DNA of 64,000 bases from Thiobacillus denitrificans DSM 12475 (GTDB lineage Bacteria; Pseudomonadota; Gammaproteobacteria; Burkholderiales; Thiobacillaceae), in the NCBI RefSeq assembly GCF_000376425.1, contig NZ_AQWL01000009.1, forward strand, positions 24,722 through 88,721. Reading direction: 5' to 3'. Of this stretch, positions 26,911 through 34,987 are shown one piece after another (within the stretch, counting starts at the first letter, position 1; every line of letters starts with the position of its first letter). The notes under the pieces are model-generated. The model saw only the letters and a program-made list of their open reading frames with translations, was not told the origin of the DNA and ran no database searches. The position numbers and the translations under genes were made by a program.

Positions 26911-27984
26911 TTAGCCCAGACCCGTTTCCCGCTCGGAAAACAGCTCATCCTGGATGATTTCCAGGATGTCGCCATAAACCCTGTCTGCATGGAAATGGCG
27001 CCGCATGTGCTCGGCGGCGGCCATGCCAAGCTCGATGCGCTTTTCTACAGGCATGGATAGCAGATACAACGCGATGTCGACCGCTTCCTGCGGCGAGTGA
27101 AACCAGTACAAACCCGGAATGCCGCCATAGACCACTTCATACCCACGCTGGTGGTTGGTGAGGAAGGGCACGCCATTGGAAAGGCTAATGACCAACCGGT
27201 CAGACGAGTTCATGGGCAAGCCGGGAAAATGATCCCAGGATATGCTCATCCAGGCACTGCGCGTCATGTCGCGTTGCTGGACATAGGGTATCGACCCGCG
27301 CGCGTAGGGTTTGCCACGCCAGCCAGCCCCCCCTCCATAAACGGCAAAGCGATCGCCCAGCATATTGTGGAACGTGTTCGCCAATTGCTTGCGCTGCCTC
27401 CCCCCGGGCAGATATAAGCCGGGGATGCGTTTGATGCTGTGTAGATTGGCGATCATCACGGCATCCAGCGGGCGCTGCCGGGTCGGTTCCCATGGCAGGC
27501 CAAAGCGCTCATCATCGTACGAGTTGTGCGAGAACCGGATTCGCGAAGCACCAGCCTTGCGGGCGGCTTCGGCAAGGTAACCGAGACCGACAAGAAAAGC
27601 GAGATCCGACGCACCCATGACCGCCTTCAATGTCGAATCCAGCGGCTTGACGATCTGCCCGTAAGGGTCGCCCTCCCACACTACAAGCTTTGGCTTGCTC
27701 GGGGTCGCCTTGAGCTTCTGGAAAAAAACCGGGTCGGCCGGATACGTATTGTTCATGTGCTGAACAAAAATCACGTCAGGCGAAAATTCGCGTGCGGCAT
27801 TTAGCAAATCTTCCAGTGCGCGACGATGGCCACCCAATGCTTTGTCACGCACCAAATAGGAATAAGCCTGATAAGCACCGAGTTTGCCTTCGGCCAATGC
27901 TCGCTCGAATGCGCGACGCGGCCCGACCTGATCGCCTTCGGTTCCTTCGTTTGGCAGGTAAAACAAACGCAGAGAATGTTTCAT
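26911..27984 (-). CDS. Glycosyltransferase, CgeB-like
   Basis: 357 residues. N-terminal half with FSPDVIFVQHMNNTYPAD and LVVWEGDPYG; C-terminal half with SSDRLVISLSNGVPFLTN, GIPGLYWFHSPQEAVDIALYLLS and MRRHFHADRVYGDIL. This matches the glycosyl-transferase-1/CgeB type seen in capsule and spore-coat loci. It sits 12 bp downstream of the flippase. Donor and acceptor unknown. Confidence 0.78.
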   Translation of the reverse strand: MKHSLRLFYLPNEGTEGDQVGPRRAFERALAEGKLGAYQAYSYLVRDKALGGHRRALEDLLNAAREFSPDVIFVQHMNNTYPADPVFFQKLKATPSKPKLVVWEGDPYGQIVKPLDSTLKAVMGASDLAFLVGLGYLAEAARKAGASRIRFSHNSYDDERFGLPWEPTRQRPLDAVMIANLHSIKRIPGLYLPGGRQRKQLANTFHNMLGDRFAVYGGGAGWRGKPYARGSIPYVQQRDMTRSAWMSISWDHFPGLPMNSSDRLVISLSNGVPFLTNHQRGYEVVYGGIPGLYWFHSPQEAVDIALYLLSMPVEKRIELGMAAAEHMRRHFHADRVYGDILEIIQDELFSERETGLG

Positions 27985-27996
27985 GCTTGTTTGGTT

Positions 27997-29478
27997 TTAG
28001 TTTGTTCTGGAAACGATGATGAAACGGCCCAAGTAAGGGAGGCGCTGAGCCAATTCTTCCATGACAGCCAATCGTCCAAGCGCCCTTCTGCTTAGCCAGG
28101 AAACACCTAGTAGCGCCAGCCCTCCCGCAGCAATCTCAAGCAACAGATGAAGCAAAATCGGCACTTCGGCCGGCAGGACATGCGCCGCGATCCAGATTAC
28201 GCCAAATGAGACCACGCCGGACAGCAGGGCGATCGAAAGTATCAGGCCAAACTCGCGTATTGGCGGCTGCAACAGCCGGACAATCAGCCATGTCATCAAT
28301 GTGAAACGCGTCCATTCAGCCACGACGATGGCCGCCGCAACGCCCAACACGCCATAGGGCAGCAGTATCGCGAATGCCACAATTTGCATTGCGAGCACAG
28401 TCGCCTGTACTCGCAATTTGGATTTGAGCTGCCCCATGGCATCAAGGGTGATGCCAACCAGATGTGACAGATATTGGGGCGCTACCGCCAGTGCAAGCAT
28501 TTGCAGGATGGGGATAGCTTCCAGCCATTTTTCGCCGAGCAGCACCCAGACGATGTCGGGTGCAGCCGCGATCATGCCGAGCGAGACAGCAAATGCGTAG
28601 CTGCCTATGATCAGTGCACTGACCTGCAGGCTGGCAATCTGCCGCTGGTTGCCCAGCCGGCTGATGACGGGAAAAAGCGCGCGCGTGATGATGTTGGCGG
28701 GCTGTTGCACCGGCAGGTTACTCAACAGGGAGGCGCGCCCATAGATGCCCGCCGCCGCGGGCCCGAAGAACTTGCCGACGATGAGCGAATCGAGGCTGCC
28801 GCTCAGGAATTCGATGAAGCCGATAAGCGAGTAGCGTGCCCCAAAACAGAAGAAGTGGGCGCGCTGGTGTTTGTGATGGCGCCAGCCGAATTCGTGGCGA
28901 CTGAATAGGTAGGACAGGCTTGTACTAAGGATGCTTTGCGACAGCACGGCCCCCACCAGCGCCCACACGCCGAAATCCAGATACGCCAGGGTGATGCCGA
29001 CCAGGCCATAACCCAGCACGTAGGCAATGATCTCGACGATGGCGACATGCTTGAAACGCATCTCGCGACGCAACAGACTCAAGGACACGGCTGACAAACC
29101 GCCCAGCAGGAAATTGACCGACAGGGCTTGAATAACCGGTTCCAGCATCGGCATGACGAAATAATCGGCGATAAAAGGCGCGGCGATGATTGCGATGATG
29201 GTGCAGATTGCCGAGATGCCGAGCGATACGCTGAGCGCGGCACGTACGTCGCCATCGGTGAGTTCGGGTTTCTGGATGAGCGCGGGCCCGACACCCAACT
29301 GCGCAAAGTACGTCAGAAAACGCAACATGACATTGGCGATGGCGATCAGTCCGAAGTGCACCGGATCGAGCAGGCGCGCCATGACGGCCATGAACACCAG
29401 TTGGAACAGGACGTTCACGACCGTGGACAGCCCCCCCCATCCGATGCCGTGGAGGGTTTTGCCGAGGGAGCTAGCCAT
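27997..29478 (-). CDS. Wzx-type lipid-linked oligosaccharide flippase
   Basis: 493 residues, about 12-14 membrane helices. N-terminal GIGWGGLSTVVNVLFQLVFM, ARLLDPVHFGLIAIANVMLR and LGVGPALIQ are hallmarks of the WzxC/RfbX-like polysaccharide transporter family. It would flip undecaprenyl-linked repeat units to the periplasm for the polymerase at 23.6 kb. First gene of the tightly packed transferase block; 57 bp downstream of fcl. Confidence 0.9.
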   Translation of the reverse strand: MASSLGKTLHGIGWGGLSTVVNVLFQLVFMAVMARLLDPVHFGLIAIANVMLRFLTYFAQLGVGPALIQKPELTDGDVRAALSVSLGISAICTIIAIIAAPFIADYFVMPMLEPVIQALSVNFLLGGLSAVSLSLLRREMRFKHVAIVEIIAYVLGYGLVGITLAYLDFGVWALVGAVLSQSILSTSLSYLFSRHEFGWRHHKHQRAHFFCFGARYSLIGFIEFLSGSLDSLIVGKFFGPAAAGIYGRASLLSNLPVQQPANIITRALFPVISRLGNQRQIASLQVSALIIGSYAFAVSLGMIAAAPDIVWVLLGEKWLEAIPILQMLALAVAPQYLSHLVGITLDAMGQLKSKLRVQATVLAMQIVAFAILLPYGVLGVAAAIVVAEWTRFTLMTWLIVRLLQPPIREFGLILSIALLSGVVSFGVIWIAAHVLPAEVPILLHLLLEIAAGGLALLGVSWLSRRALGRLAVMEELAQRLPYLGRFIIVSRTN

Positions 29479-29535
29479 GACGAAGCATTCCCCGCCCTGC
29501 AGGTACTACGGTTCTGCGGTGGGCGGGTGTCATGG

Positions 29536-30606
29536 TCATGCGTTTGCCGCGATGAAATCCCGGTACGCCGCAGCCAGCCCGTCCCGCATGGTGGTTGTGG
29601 CCTGCCACCCCATGGCATTCAGCCGCCCCACGTCCATCAGCTTCCTCGGCGTGCCGTCCGGCTTGCTGGCATCGAATTCGAGCCTGCCCGCGTAACCCAC
29701 GGTGGCGGCCACGGCTTCTGCAAGCTCGCGAATGCTGAGGTCGTGCCCCACGCCAATGTTCATCAGCGGCGCCAGGCCGTCGTTGCGGTCCTGCCCCAGC
29801 AGCGAAACGAACTTGTCATCCGGCAGGTTCATCAGGTAGACGCAGGCGTCGGCCATGTCCTCGCTGTAGAGGAATTCGCGCTTCGGCGTGCCGGTTCCCC
29901 ACACGGAAACAGCAGGTTCAAGTTGCAAGTTGCAAGTTGCAAGGAGGCGGTCCTTGAGGTCCTGGGGGATGGGGCCGTTTTTGGCTTCGTCCTGCTCGAT
30001 GGCGGCCCAGTTGCGCTCGGATGCGAGCTTGGCCAGATGAAACTTGCGGATCATGGCCGGGATCACGTGCGAGTTCATCAGGTTGTAGTTGTCGCCGGGG
30101 CCGTACAGGTTGGTGGGCATCACCGCCAGGTACTGGGTCTGGTACTGCCGGTTGTAGGCCCAGCACATTTCGATGCCGGCGATCTTGGCCAGCGCGTACG
30201 GCCGGTTGGTCGGCTCCAGTTCGCTGGTCAGCAGGTGCTCTTCCTTCATCGGCTGCGGCGCGAGCTTGGGGTAGATGCAGCTGGAGCCGAGGAACAGCAG
30301 GCGCTTCACCTCGTTCCTGTATGCAGCGTGGATGATGTTGGTCTGGATGGCGAGGTTGTCGCGAATGAATTCGGCAGGATAGATGTTGTTGGCGTGGATG
30401 CCGCCGACCTTGGCCGCGGCGAGGAAGACGTAGTCGGGTTTTTCCTGCTCGAAGAAGGCTGCGACGGCGGCCTGGTCGGTGAGATCGAGTTCGGCGTGGG
30501 TACGCGTCAGGAAGTTCGTGTAGCCCTTGGCGCGCAGGTTGCGCATGAGCGCGGTGCCCACCAGGCCACGATGGCCGGCGATGTAGATTTTAGAATCCAA
30601 TTTCAA
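29536..30606 (-). CDS. fcl: GDP-L-fucose synthase carrying a repeat-encoded insertion
   Basis: 356 residues. NADP-binding GHRGLVG at 11-17, GSSCIYP, catalytic YxxxK (Tyr137, Lys141), and terminal [19 protein letters not shown], all canonical. Residues 222-230 (LATCNLQLE) are encoded by a heptad-repeat arm at 29917-29946, lying in a loop that varies in length in the family, before [11 protein letters not shown]. There is no ATG at the N-terminus: the frame opens with TTG codons at 30606 or 30600 inside or beside repeat arm G1, so the native start may have been replaced. Converts the gmd product to GDP-L-fucose. Catalytic residues are intact, so activity is plausible. Confidence 0.85.
   Translation of the reverse strand: MKLDSKIYIAGHRGLVGTALMRNLRAKGYTNFLTRTHAELDLTDQAAVAAFFEQEKPDYVFLAAAKVGGIHANNIYPAEFIRDNLAIQTNIIHAAYRNEVKRLLFLGSSCIYPKLAPQPMKEEHLLTSELEPTNRPYALAKIAGIEMCWAYNRQYQTQYLAVMPTNLYGPGDNYNLMNSHVIPAMIRKFHLAKLASERNWAAIEQDEAKNGPIPQDLKDRLLATCNLQLEPAVSVWGTGTPKREFLYSEDMADACVYLMNLPDDKFVSLLGQDRNDGLAPLMNIGVGHDLSIRELAEAVAATVGYAGRLEFDASKPDGTPRKLMDVGRLNAMGWQATTTMRDGLAAAYRDFIAANA
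29917..29946. repeat. Heptad-repeat arm F, in frame within fcl
   Basis: GTTCAAGTTGCAAGTTGCAA continuing to GTTGCAAGG: four heptads of left-arm type. The frame is preserved across it. No right arm is found within the gene. Confidence 0.8.
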
Positions 30607-30677
30607 GTTACAAGTCCCAAGTTACAAAACTCAAGTTACAAAACTCAAGTTACAAGATTCAAGTTACAAGTCTCAAG
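30601..30677. repeat. Heptad-repeat arm G1 at the fcl start
   Basis: The longest array in the window: about ten heptads of CAAGTTA/CAAGTCC/CAAAACT type. It overlaps the first codons of fcl and occupies its ribosome-binding region. Together with G2 and G3 it bounds the four-helix-bundle gene. Confidence 0.85.
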
Positions 30678-30893
30678 GGAGGCCTGGAACTTGCGATCTG
30701 AAACATGCTACGCATATCTTTTGCACCCAAATTGAGGTCACAGTTTGTGATCTCGAAACCATCCGGTGCTCCGAAGGCATCATCGGTTGCCAGTTCATTC
30801 CAGCCAGGTGGTCACAACTCGTGACCACCTGGGTCTGTGTACTGCTACATTGCAGAGGTTGCAGGTCCAGGCACTTCCCTTGTAACTTGCAAC
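30678..30893. other. Gap between arm G1 and the four-helix gene: palindromes, possible gene remnant, arm G2
   Basis: Contains an imperfect palindrome GAGGTCACAGTTTGTGATCTC-like at about 30733-30753 and a perfect 11-bp inverted repeat CAGGTGGTCAC-AACTC-GTGACCACCTG at about 30808-30834. Read on the plus strand the first palindrome encodes KLRSQFVISK, resembling part of the ORF6N/KilA-N domain, so a decayed gene remnant is possible. A short heptad arm (G2, CTTGTAACTTGCAACT) follows at 30877-30899, overlapping the end of the four-helix gene. Confidence 0.4.
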
Positions 30894-31247
30894 TCAATTC
30901 TTCTGTGTCCTGATTGTCTGCATCAATCCATGCAGCATGCGCGAGATTTCTTCTGCTTCTTTGATCCACTGCATACCTGTATCGCGCTCGATGTAGCCAA
31001 TATCAATGCCAATATAAATTTGCGTCCTGAATTCGCCTGCAGAACCCTTCGCATAATTCAGGAAGTTGGTCGTTTCCTTTGCCGGCTCACGCTCATAACC
31101 TTCAGCAATATTGGATGGAATCGACAACCCAGCCCGCGTAATCTGATCGCAAAACCCAAAATCTTTAAGATCTCTCAGCGATTTATACAGATCCGCACTC
31201 AACCGTGCCGATCGCTTCCAAACTGCCAGATCCTCAAACCGGGCCAA
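30894..31247 (-). CDS. Four-helix-bundle protein (23S-IVP/bAvd-like, TIGR02436 type)
   Basis: 117 residues, the family's usual size. Opens RFEDLAVWKRSARLSADLY and contains the hallmark QITRAGLSIPSNIAEGYERE, then TTNFLNYAKGSAGEFRTQIYIGIDIGYI. The start is TTG 31247 preceded by AAGGAAG at good spacing; no ATG fits. The gene lies between inverted heptad arms (G1 and G2 to the left, G3 to the right) and between gmd and fcl, which it separates. Members of this family are encoded in 23S rRNA intervening sequences and resemble the accessory protein of diversity-generating retroelements; they bind nucleic acid or reverse transcriptase in those settings. No reverse transcriptase is seen here. Confidence 0.9.
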   Translation of the reverse strand: MARFEDLAVWKRSARLSADLYKSLRDLKDFGFCDQITRAGLSIPSNIAEGYEREPAKETTNFLNYAKGSAGEFRTQIYIGIDIGYIERDTGMQWIKEAEEISRMLHGLMQTIRTQKN

Positions 31248-31254
31248 GGTCGCT

Positions 31255-31288
31255 TCCTTGAAACTTGTTACTTGTAACTTGCAACTGC
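31255..31288. repeat. Heptad-repeat arm G3 between gmd and the four-helix gene
   Basis: CCTTGAAACTTGTTACTTG then TAACTTGCAACTG, right-arm type. It ends 1 bp from the gmd stop codon and supplies the ribosome-binding region of the four-helix gene on the minus strand. Confidence 0.8.
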
Positions 31289-31289
31289 T

Positions 31290-32375
31290 TTACTCGTGAT
31301 AATCCATGGCCTTGTAGCCGTGCTTCTTCACCAGTTCGTCACGCTCTGCAGCTTTGAGATCTTCGCGCACCATCTCGGCGACGAGCTCGTCGAAGCTGAT
31401 CTTCGGCGTCCAGCCGAGCTTGTTCTTGGCCTTGCTGGGGTCGCCCAGCAGGGTTTCGACTTCGGTGGGACGGAAGTAGCGCGGATCGACGGCGACGATG
31501 CATTTGCCGTGGGCATCAAAGCCCTTCTCGTCCACGCCCTGGCCTTCCCAGCGGATTTCCATTCCAAGCTCCTTGGCGGCGGCGTTGACGAAATCCCTGA
31601 CCGAGTACTGCACGCCGGTGGCGATGACGAAATCCTCGGGTTTGTCCTGCTGCAGCATCAGCCACTGCATTTCGACGTAGTCCCTGGCGTGGCCCCAGTC
31701 GCGCTTGGCGTCCATGTTGCCGAGGAAGAGGCAATCCTGCAGACCCAACTTGATTCTGGCCAGGGCGCGGGTGATCTTGCGGGTGACGAAGGTTTCGCCG
31801 CGGATCGGGCTTTCGTGGTTGAACAGGATGCCGTTGCAGGCGTACATGCCGTAGGCTTCGCGGTAGTTGACGGTGATCCAGTAGGCATACAGCTTGGCCA
31901 CCGCATAGGGGCTCCGCGGGTAGAAGGGGGTGGTTTCCTTCTGCGGGGTTTCCTGCACCAGGCCGTAGAGTTCGCTGGTGGACGCCTGGTAGAAGCGGGT
32001 TTTCTTTTCCAGGCCGAGGATGCGGATGGCCTCCAGTATGCGCAGCGCGCCCAGGGCGTCGGAGTTGGCGGTGTACTCGGGTTCCTCGAAGCTGACGGCG
32101 ACGTGGCTCTGCGCGGCAAGGTTGTAGATTTCGTCGGGCTGCACCTGCTGGATGATGCGGATCAGGCTGGAGCTGTCGGTGAGGTCGCCGTGATGCAGGA
32201 TGAACTTGCGGCCGGTCTCGTGCGGGTCCTGGTACAGGTGGTCGATGCGGTCGGTGTTGAACAGCGAGGTGCGGCGCTTGATGCCGTGCACTTCGTAGCC
32301 CTTGCCCAGCAGGAGTTCGGCAAGGTAGGCGCCGTCCTGGCCGGTGACGCCGGTGATGAGTGCTTTTTTGGTCAT
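31290..32375 (-). CDS. gmd: GDP-mannose 4,6-dehydratase
   Basis: 361 residues from ATG 32375; a TTG 21 bases upstream is less likely. NADP-binding [16 protein letters not shown], the catalytic STSELYG triad region, [15 protein letters not shown] (YxxxK), and [19 protein letters not shown]. Converts GDP-mannose to GDP-4-keto-6-deoxymannose, the substrate of fcl, giving GDP-fucose for the exopolysaccharide. It follows epsI by 83 bp, placing fucose supply in the XrtB locus. Confidence 0.96.
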   Translation of the reverse strand: MTKKALITGVTGQDGAYLAELLLGKGYEVHGIKRRTSLFNTDRIDHLYQDPHETGRKFILHHGDLTDSSSLIRIIQQVQPDEIYNLAAQSHVAVSFEEPEYTANSDALGALRILEAIRILGLEKKTRFYQASTSELYGLVQETPQKETTPFYPRSPYAVAKLYAYWITVNYREAYGMYACNGILFNHESPIRGETFVTRKITRALARIKLGLQDCLFLGNMDAKRDWGHARDYVEMQWLMLQQDKPEDFVIATGVQYSVRDFVNAAAKELGMEIRWEGQGVDEKGFDAHGKCIVAVDPRYFRPTEVETLLGDPSKAKNKLGWTPKISFDELVAEMVREDLKAAERDELVKKHGYKAMDYHE

Positions 32376-32458
32376 GGTATTTCCGTCTGGTCCCAAATAA
32401 TTAGAGCAAATCCGTCAAACGGCAAACGCTCCCTGTTCGCCACCCCAGGGGTGGCGCA

Positions 32459-33148
32459 TCAGGAGGCGAACCTGCCGGTGATGCGTTCCCGCTCGGCATC
32501 GCGCATGGCGGCGAGCATCGAGCGGATGAAATCGGTCTGGTTGTCGTAGGCGCCCGTCTCGTCGCGGTCGATCGACGACACGCGCACCAGCATGCCGTCG
32601 GGAATGACGCCGGTGAGGGTATAGCGCATCTGCGCAAGCTTCATGCGCAGCCCGAACTGGGTCTGCTGGTCGCCCACCACCACCCAGTAGGTAATCGGCT
32701 CGTTGCGCTGGCCCTGCGCGGCGACCAGACGCTTGATCGGCAGTTCGCCGTATTGCGTGCTGAGCACGGCCGGCCGGGTATCCTTCACCACCTGGAAGCC
32801 CTGCGCCGGATAGCACACCTCGGGACGGTGGGTCTGCATGCCTTCGCCATGGCTGCCGCCATAGGCGATCGACAACATGATGCGTTTGCCTGCGCCATTG
32901 ACATAGGTGCGGGTCAGGGTCTGGCTGTAGGTTTCATCGATGACCTTTTGCAGCTCTGGCGTGACCAGCAGGGTGGCGATAGTTTCGTCGACTTTCCACT
33001 CGCCGAAGCGGGCCGGAACCAGGGTTTCCAGATCGATCTGCGATTCGGCATCGGCCAGTTTGGTGGTGGGTTTGAGCGCCAGCGCCATGCCTGCCGCGGT
33101 GAACATGCACAGGCCGATGACAAGATGCTTGAAGCTGATGAGTTTCAT
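32459..33148 (-). CDS. epsI: Exosortase-associated EpsI family protein
   Basis: 229 residues. N-terminal membrane-anchor/signal segment (about 7-25), then a periplasmic domain with FGEWKVDE, SIAYGGSHGEGMQTHRPEVCYPAQGF and LVRVSSIDRDE, the EpsI signature containing the conserved Cys of HRPEVCYP. EpsI is found beside or fused to exosortases; its precise biochemical role is not settled. Lies 15 bp downstream of xrtB. Confidence 0.92.
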   Translation of the reverse strand: MKLISFKHLVIGLCMFTAAGMALALKPTTKLADAESQIDLETLVPARFGEWKVDETIATLLVTPELQKVIDETYSQTLTRTYVNGAGKRIMLSIAYGGSHGEGMQTHRPEVCYPAQGFQVVKDTRPAVLSTQYGELPIKRLVAAQGQRNEPITYWVVVGDQQTQFGLRMKLAQMRYTLTGVIPDGMLVRVSSIDRDETGAYDNQTDFIRSMLAAMRDAERERITGRFAS

Positions 33149-33163
33149 GTCCGGTTTCCGTAA

Positions 33164-34063
33164 TCAGATCTGTGTCACGGCGCGCTTGCGGTCGGGGAAG
33201 ATGAAGCCCAGCACCCAGTCCAGCACGAACAGGAACAGCAGTCCGATGACGAACAGCATGATACCGGCAAAGCCATGCAGGAAGCCCTGCCCCGCTTCGT
33301 CGCCCAGGTGGTAGGTCACCAGGATCAGCACCATGACGCGCACGATGTTGGCGGCAAACGCGATCGGGATGATCGCCGCCATGATGATGAGGTTGCGCGC
33401 AACGCTGGTGCGCTGCATCAGGTACAGATACAAGAGGCCCATGGCCGACAGGCTGAACATGGAATGCAGGCCGGAACACGCATCGGCTACCAGCAGCTGG
33501 TATTGCCCGACGGTGAGCACCACGCCGCTGCGGGCGATGGGGTAGCCGGCGGCATACAGCACCTGTTCGGCGATGACCGAGATGTATTGCTTGAGCGGGC
33601 CGGTGACAGCGTCCACCAGGAAGCCCGGCAGCGGCACCATGAACAGCAGGAAGAACAGCGCAAACCACAACGCCCGCGCCGCCGACAGCCCCAGGGTGAT
33701 GAGCAGCACGCCGAGGATGACCGGGATCTGCGAGCCGACCTCCATCAACAGAATGTCCTGCGAGCGGCCCATCGCATAGACCAGCAGGCCAAACCCCAGC
33801 AGGAACCAGCCGGTTGCCGCCTCGCTGCGCGTGGGCGCAGTGCCAGCGCCGTTCATGAATACGGCGTGCTGCTGCCAGATCAGATACAGCGCGACCACCA
33901 GCACGATGGGGCCGTGCGCGTAATCGTCTGAATTCCACAGGCCGTGCGCCATCCCCCAATAGGTCGGCACATACAGCACCAGCAGGCCGAGCACGATCGG
34001 CCACCAGGCTTTGAGAGGCACCAGGGCGTCGAGTGCGGAGGCGCGCGGGGCGAGCGTATTCAT
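33164..34063 (-). CDS. xrtB: Exosortase B (XrtB)
   Basis: 299 residues from ATG 34063, 4 bp after epsG. Eight or so membrane helices and the exosortase catalytic set: Cys196 in VADACSGLHSM, Arg242 in ANIVRVMVL, His263 in FLHGFAG. A transpeptidase-like membrane protease predicted to cleave the PEP-CTERM tails of the five substrate proteins in this window and pass them to the surface polysaccharide or membrane. The long N-terminus and the EpsG/EpsI neighbours fit XrtB rather than XrtA. Confidence 0.94.
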   Translation of the reverse strand: MNTLAPRASALDALVPLKAWWPIVLGLLVLYVPTYWGMAHGLWNSDDYAHGPIVLVVALYLIWQQHAVFMNGAGTAPTRSEAATGWFLLGFGLLVYAMGRSQDILLMEVGSQIPVILGVLLITLGLSAARALWFALFFLLFMVPLPGFLVDAVTGPLKQYISVIAEQVLYAAGYPIARSGVVLTVGQYQLLVADACSGLHSMFSLSAMGLLYLYLMQRTSVARNLIIMAAIIPIAFAANIVRVMVLILVTYHLGDEAGQGFLHGFAGIMLFVIGLLFLFVLDWVLGFIFPDRKRAVTQI

Positions 34064-34067
34064 GCGT

Positions 34068-34955
34068 TCAATCCAGGACGACGGCGCCCACGATCTGCGC
34101 ACCGGAGAGGGTGATTTTTTCCTTCAGCTCGGCCAGCGGGCTGATGCGGCTGACGTTGCGGCGGGTGGCGATGAGCATGCCGCCGATGCGCGCCGCGACC
34201 AGCTGGAAATCAGAGCTGAGCTGCGACGGCGCGGTATCGACCAGGATGATGTCATAGCTGGTTTCCAGCCCGGACAGCAGTGCGCCGAATGCCGGCCGCG
34301 CCAGCAGTTCGGCCGGGTTGGGCGGCGGCGAACCGGCTGGCAGCACGGACAGCGTATGGAAGGGCTTGATGGTATGCACCTGCAGCGAAGGCACACGTTC
34401 GGCCAGAATATCGGACAGCCCCATGCCGTTGCCCAGGTTGAAGATGTCCTGCTGGCGCGGCCGCCGCATGTTGGCGTCGACCAGCAGCACCTTGCGCCCC
34501 ATCTGCGCGAACAGCACCGCCAGGTTGGCGGCCAGGTAGCTTGCGCCCTCGTCGGCGCGCGCGCTACCGATCGCCAGCGTCTTGCGGCCATCCTTGAACC
34601 AGCGCAGCAGCAGTTCGGAGCGCACCGAGCGCAGCGCTTCGGCTTCCTTGCCGTAGGGCGCGGTGGCGGCGGTGAGTTCGGGGCTGAGGCTGGCCTCGGC
34701 GGCGGGAATATAGGGGTATTCGAACTGGTGCGACAGCGCCTGCCGGATATCGGCCTCGTCGACCAGGCCGAGCTTTTGCGCCGCTTCGCCGAAGCGCAGG
34801 TTCTGCTCCTGTTGCAGCTGGAGCACGCGCTCCATGTCCTGCGGCTTGAGTTTGCCGGCATCCTGCAGCAGCTTGCCGATATGGGCTTCGGCGCGGATGC
34901 TGGCCGCCGCCTGGGCGATGCGGTCCTGCTCGCTGGTGCTTGTGAGTGAATTCAT
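34068..34955 (-). CDS. epsG: EpsG, chain-length tyrosine-kinase-like ATPase of the XrtB locus
   Basis: 295 residues. N-terminal about 90 residues resemble the type II secretion ATPase N-domain (IGKLLQDAGKLKPQDMERVL...DEADIRQALSHQFEYPYI). A CpsD/BY-kinase-like ATPase follows, with Walker A-prime VLLVDANMRRP and Walker B IILVDTAPS. The P-loop position reads SARADEGASYLAANLA (131-146), with Ala138 where a lysine or arginine precedes the Ser in related proteins. No tyrosine-rich tail is present. Partner of EpsF in controlling polymer length; kinase activity is doubtful. Confidence 0.88.
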   Translation of the reverse strand: MNSLTSTSEQDRIAQAAASIRAEAHIGKLLQDAGKLKPQDMERVLQLQQEQNLRFGEAAQKLGLVDEADIRQALSHQFEYPYIPAAEASLSPELTAATAPYGKEAEALRSVRSELLLRWFKDGRKTLAIGSARADEGASYLAANLAVLFAQMGRKVLLVDANMRRPRQQDIFNLGNGMGLSDILAERVPSLQVHTIKPFHTLSVLPAGSPPPNPAELLARPAFGALLSGLETSYDIILVDTAPSQLSSDFQLVAARIGGMLIATRRNVSRISPLAELKEKITLSGAQIVGAVVLD

Positions 34956-34987
34956 GATTGACCTCGACTTTGGGCGGTGTACGTGGC

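Noticed and set aside
30673-30969. Minus-strand frame of 98 codons in the gap beside fcl
   Set aside because: It overlaps the end of the four-helix gene and heptad arms, lacks a ribosome-binding site, and its sequence shows no family features.
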